From positions 1 through 13,233 of the forward strand of contig JAZKAD010000022.1 in NCBI GenBank assembly GCA_040389305.1: a stretch of 13,233 bases of DNA, in the 5' to 3' direction. Position numbers and translations under genes: made by a program. Of this stretch, positions 13,230-13,233 are shown piece by piece. The first letter of the stretch is position 1. Each line of letters opens with the position of its first letter. Source of the stretch: JAZKAD01 sp040389305. Lineage in GTDB: Bacteria > Pseudomonadota > Alphaproteobacteria > Rickettsiales > Rickettsiaceae. Under the pieces are notes generated by a model. That model was not told the DNA's origin, did no database searches, and saw only the letters and a list, made by a program, of their open reading frames with translations.

Positions 13230-13233
13230 ATAG

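Larger units (their letters stand above)
12159..13233 (+). mobile_element. Insertion sequence with DDE transposase, right end outside the window
   Basis: The transposase gene is intact and ends 4 bases before the window edge. The left end may be near TGTCTC (12159-12164), just after the terminator-like hairpin, because IS481/IS3-like ends often begin with TG. This cannot be confirmed because the right terminal repeat is not included. Confidence 0.5.

Noticed and set aside
1..13233. CRISPR arrays, tRNA and rRNA genes
   Set aside because: No regularly spaced repeats and no recognisable cloverleaf or rRNA segment were seen on either strand by eye.

Overview
The window looks like part of a conjugative or integrative element in an AT-rich alphaproteobacterium, most likely an intracellular member of the Rickettsiales. 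The main reason is the pair of Ti-type transfer genes, traA and traD, arranged divergently as in the Rickettsiales amplified genetic element (RAGE). A hipBA module, HU-like proteins, a group II intron and an insertion sequence surround them. The organism is inferred from gene content and style; no rRNA or housekeeping marker is present to prove it.

Layout from left to right. Positions 1-260 appear to hold a frameshifted remnant of an unidentified minus-strand gene. A strong sigma70-type promoter (262-290) then drives a plus-strand hipB-hipA toxin-antitoxin pair (309-1828). Three bases after the hipA stop lies the 3' end of a complete-looking minus-strand group II intron (1832-3640). It has recognisable domains V and VI, a GTGCG 5' end, an EBS1-IBS1 match and an intact 414-residue reverse transcriptase/maturase. 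Its other end is 15 bases past the stop of a minus-strand Y-family DNA polymerase gene (3656-4888). That gene is downstream of, and probably co-transcribed with, a 1644-residue TraA (4917-9851), which combines an HUH relaxase, an SF1 helicase and a Toprim primase-like region with a long helical tail.

A 508-base non-coding region (9852-10359) separates traA from the divergent traD (10360-10827). It is rich in direct and inverted repeats and is the natural candidate for the origin of transfer. Two small HU/IHF-family genes follow (10886-11149 and 11413-11694). Between them is a tight cluster of two perfect and one near-perfect DnaA boxes next to an AT-rich stretch, which looks like a replication origin. 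Positions 11695-12218 have no convincing gene but several hairpins, including a perfect 17-bp inverted repeat and a terminator-like structure. The window ends with a DDE integrase-core transposase (12219-13229) whose ribosome binding site lies inside a hairpin.

How the parts may work together (inference): TraA and TraD would form the relaxosome at the intergenic oriT. TraA would nick and unwind the DNA and perhaps prime it, and the Y-family polymerase could help copy the transferred strand or tolerate damage. The HU-like proteins may shape the DNA at oriT or at the DnaA-box cluster. HipBA may stabilise the element, and the intron and IS are passengers in non-coding spaces.
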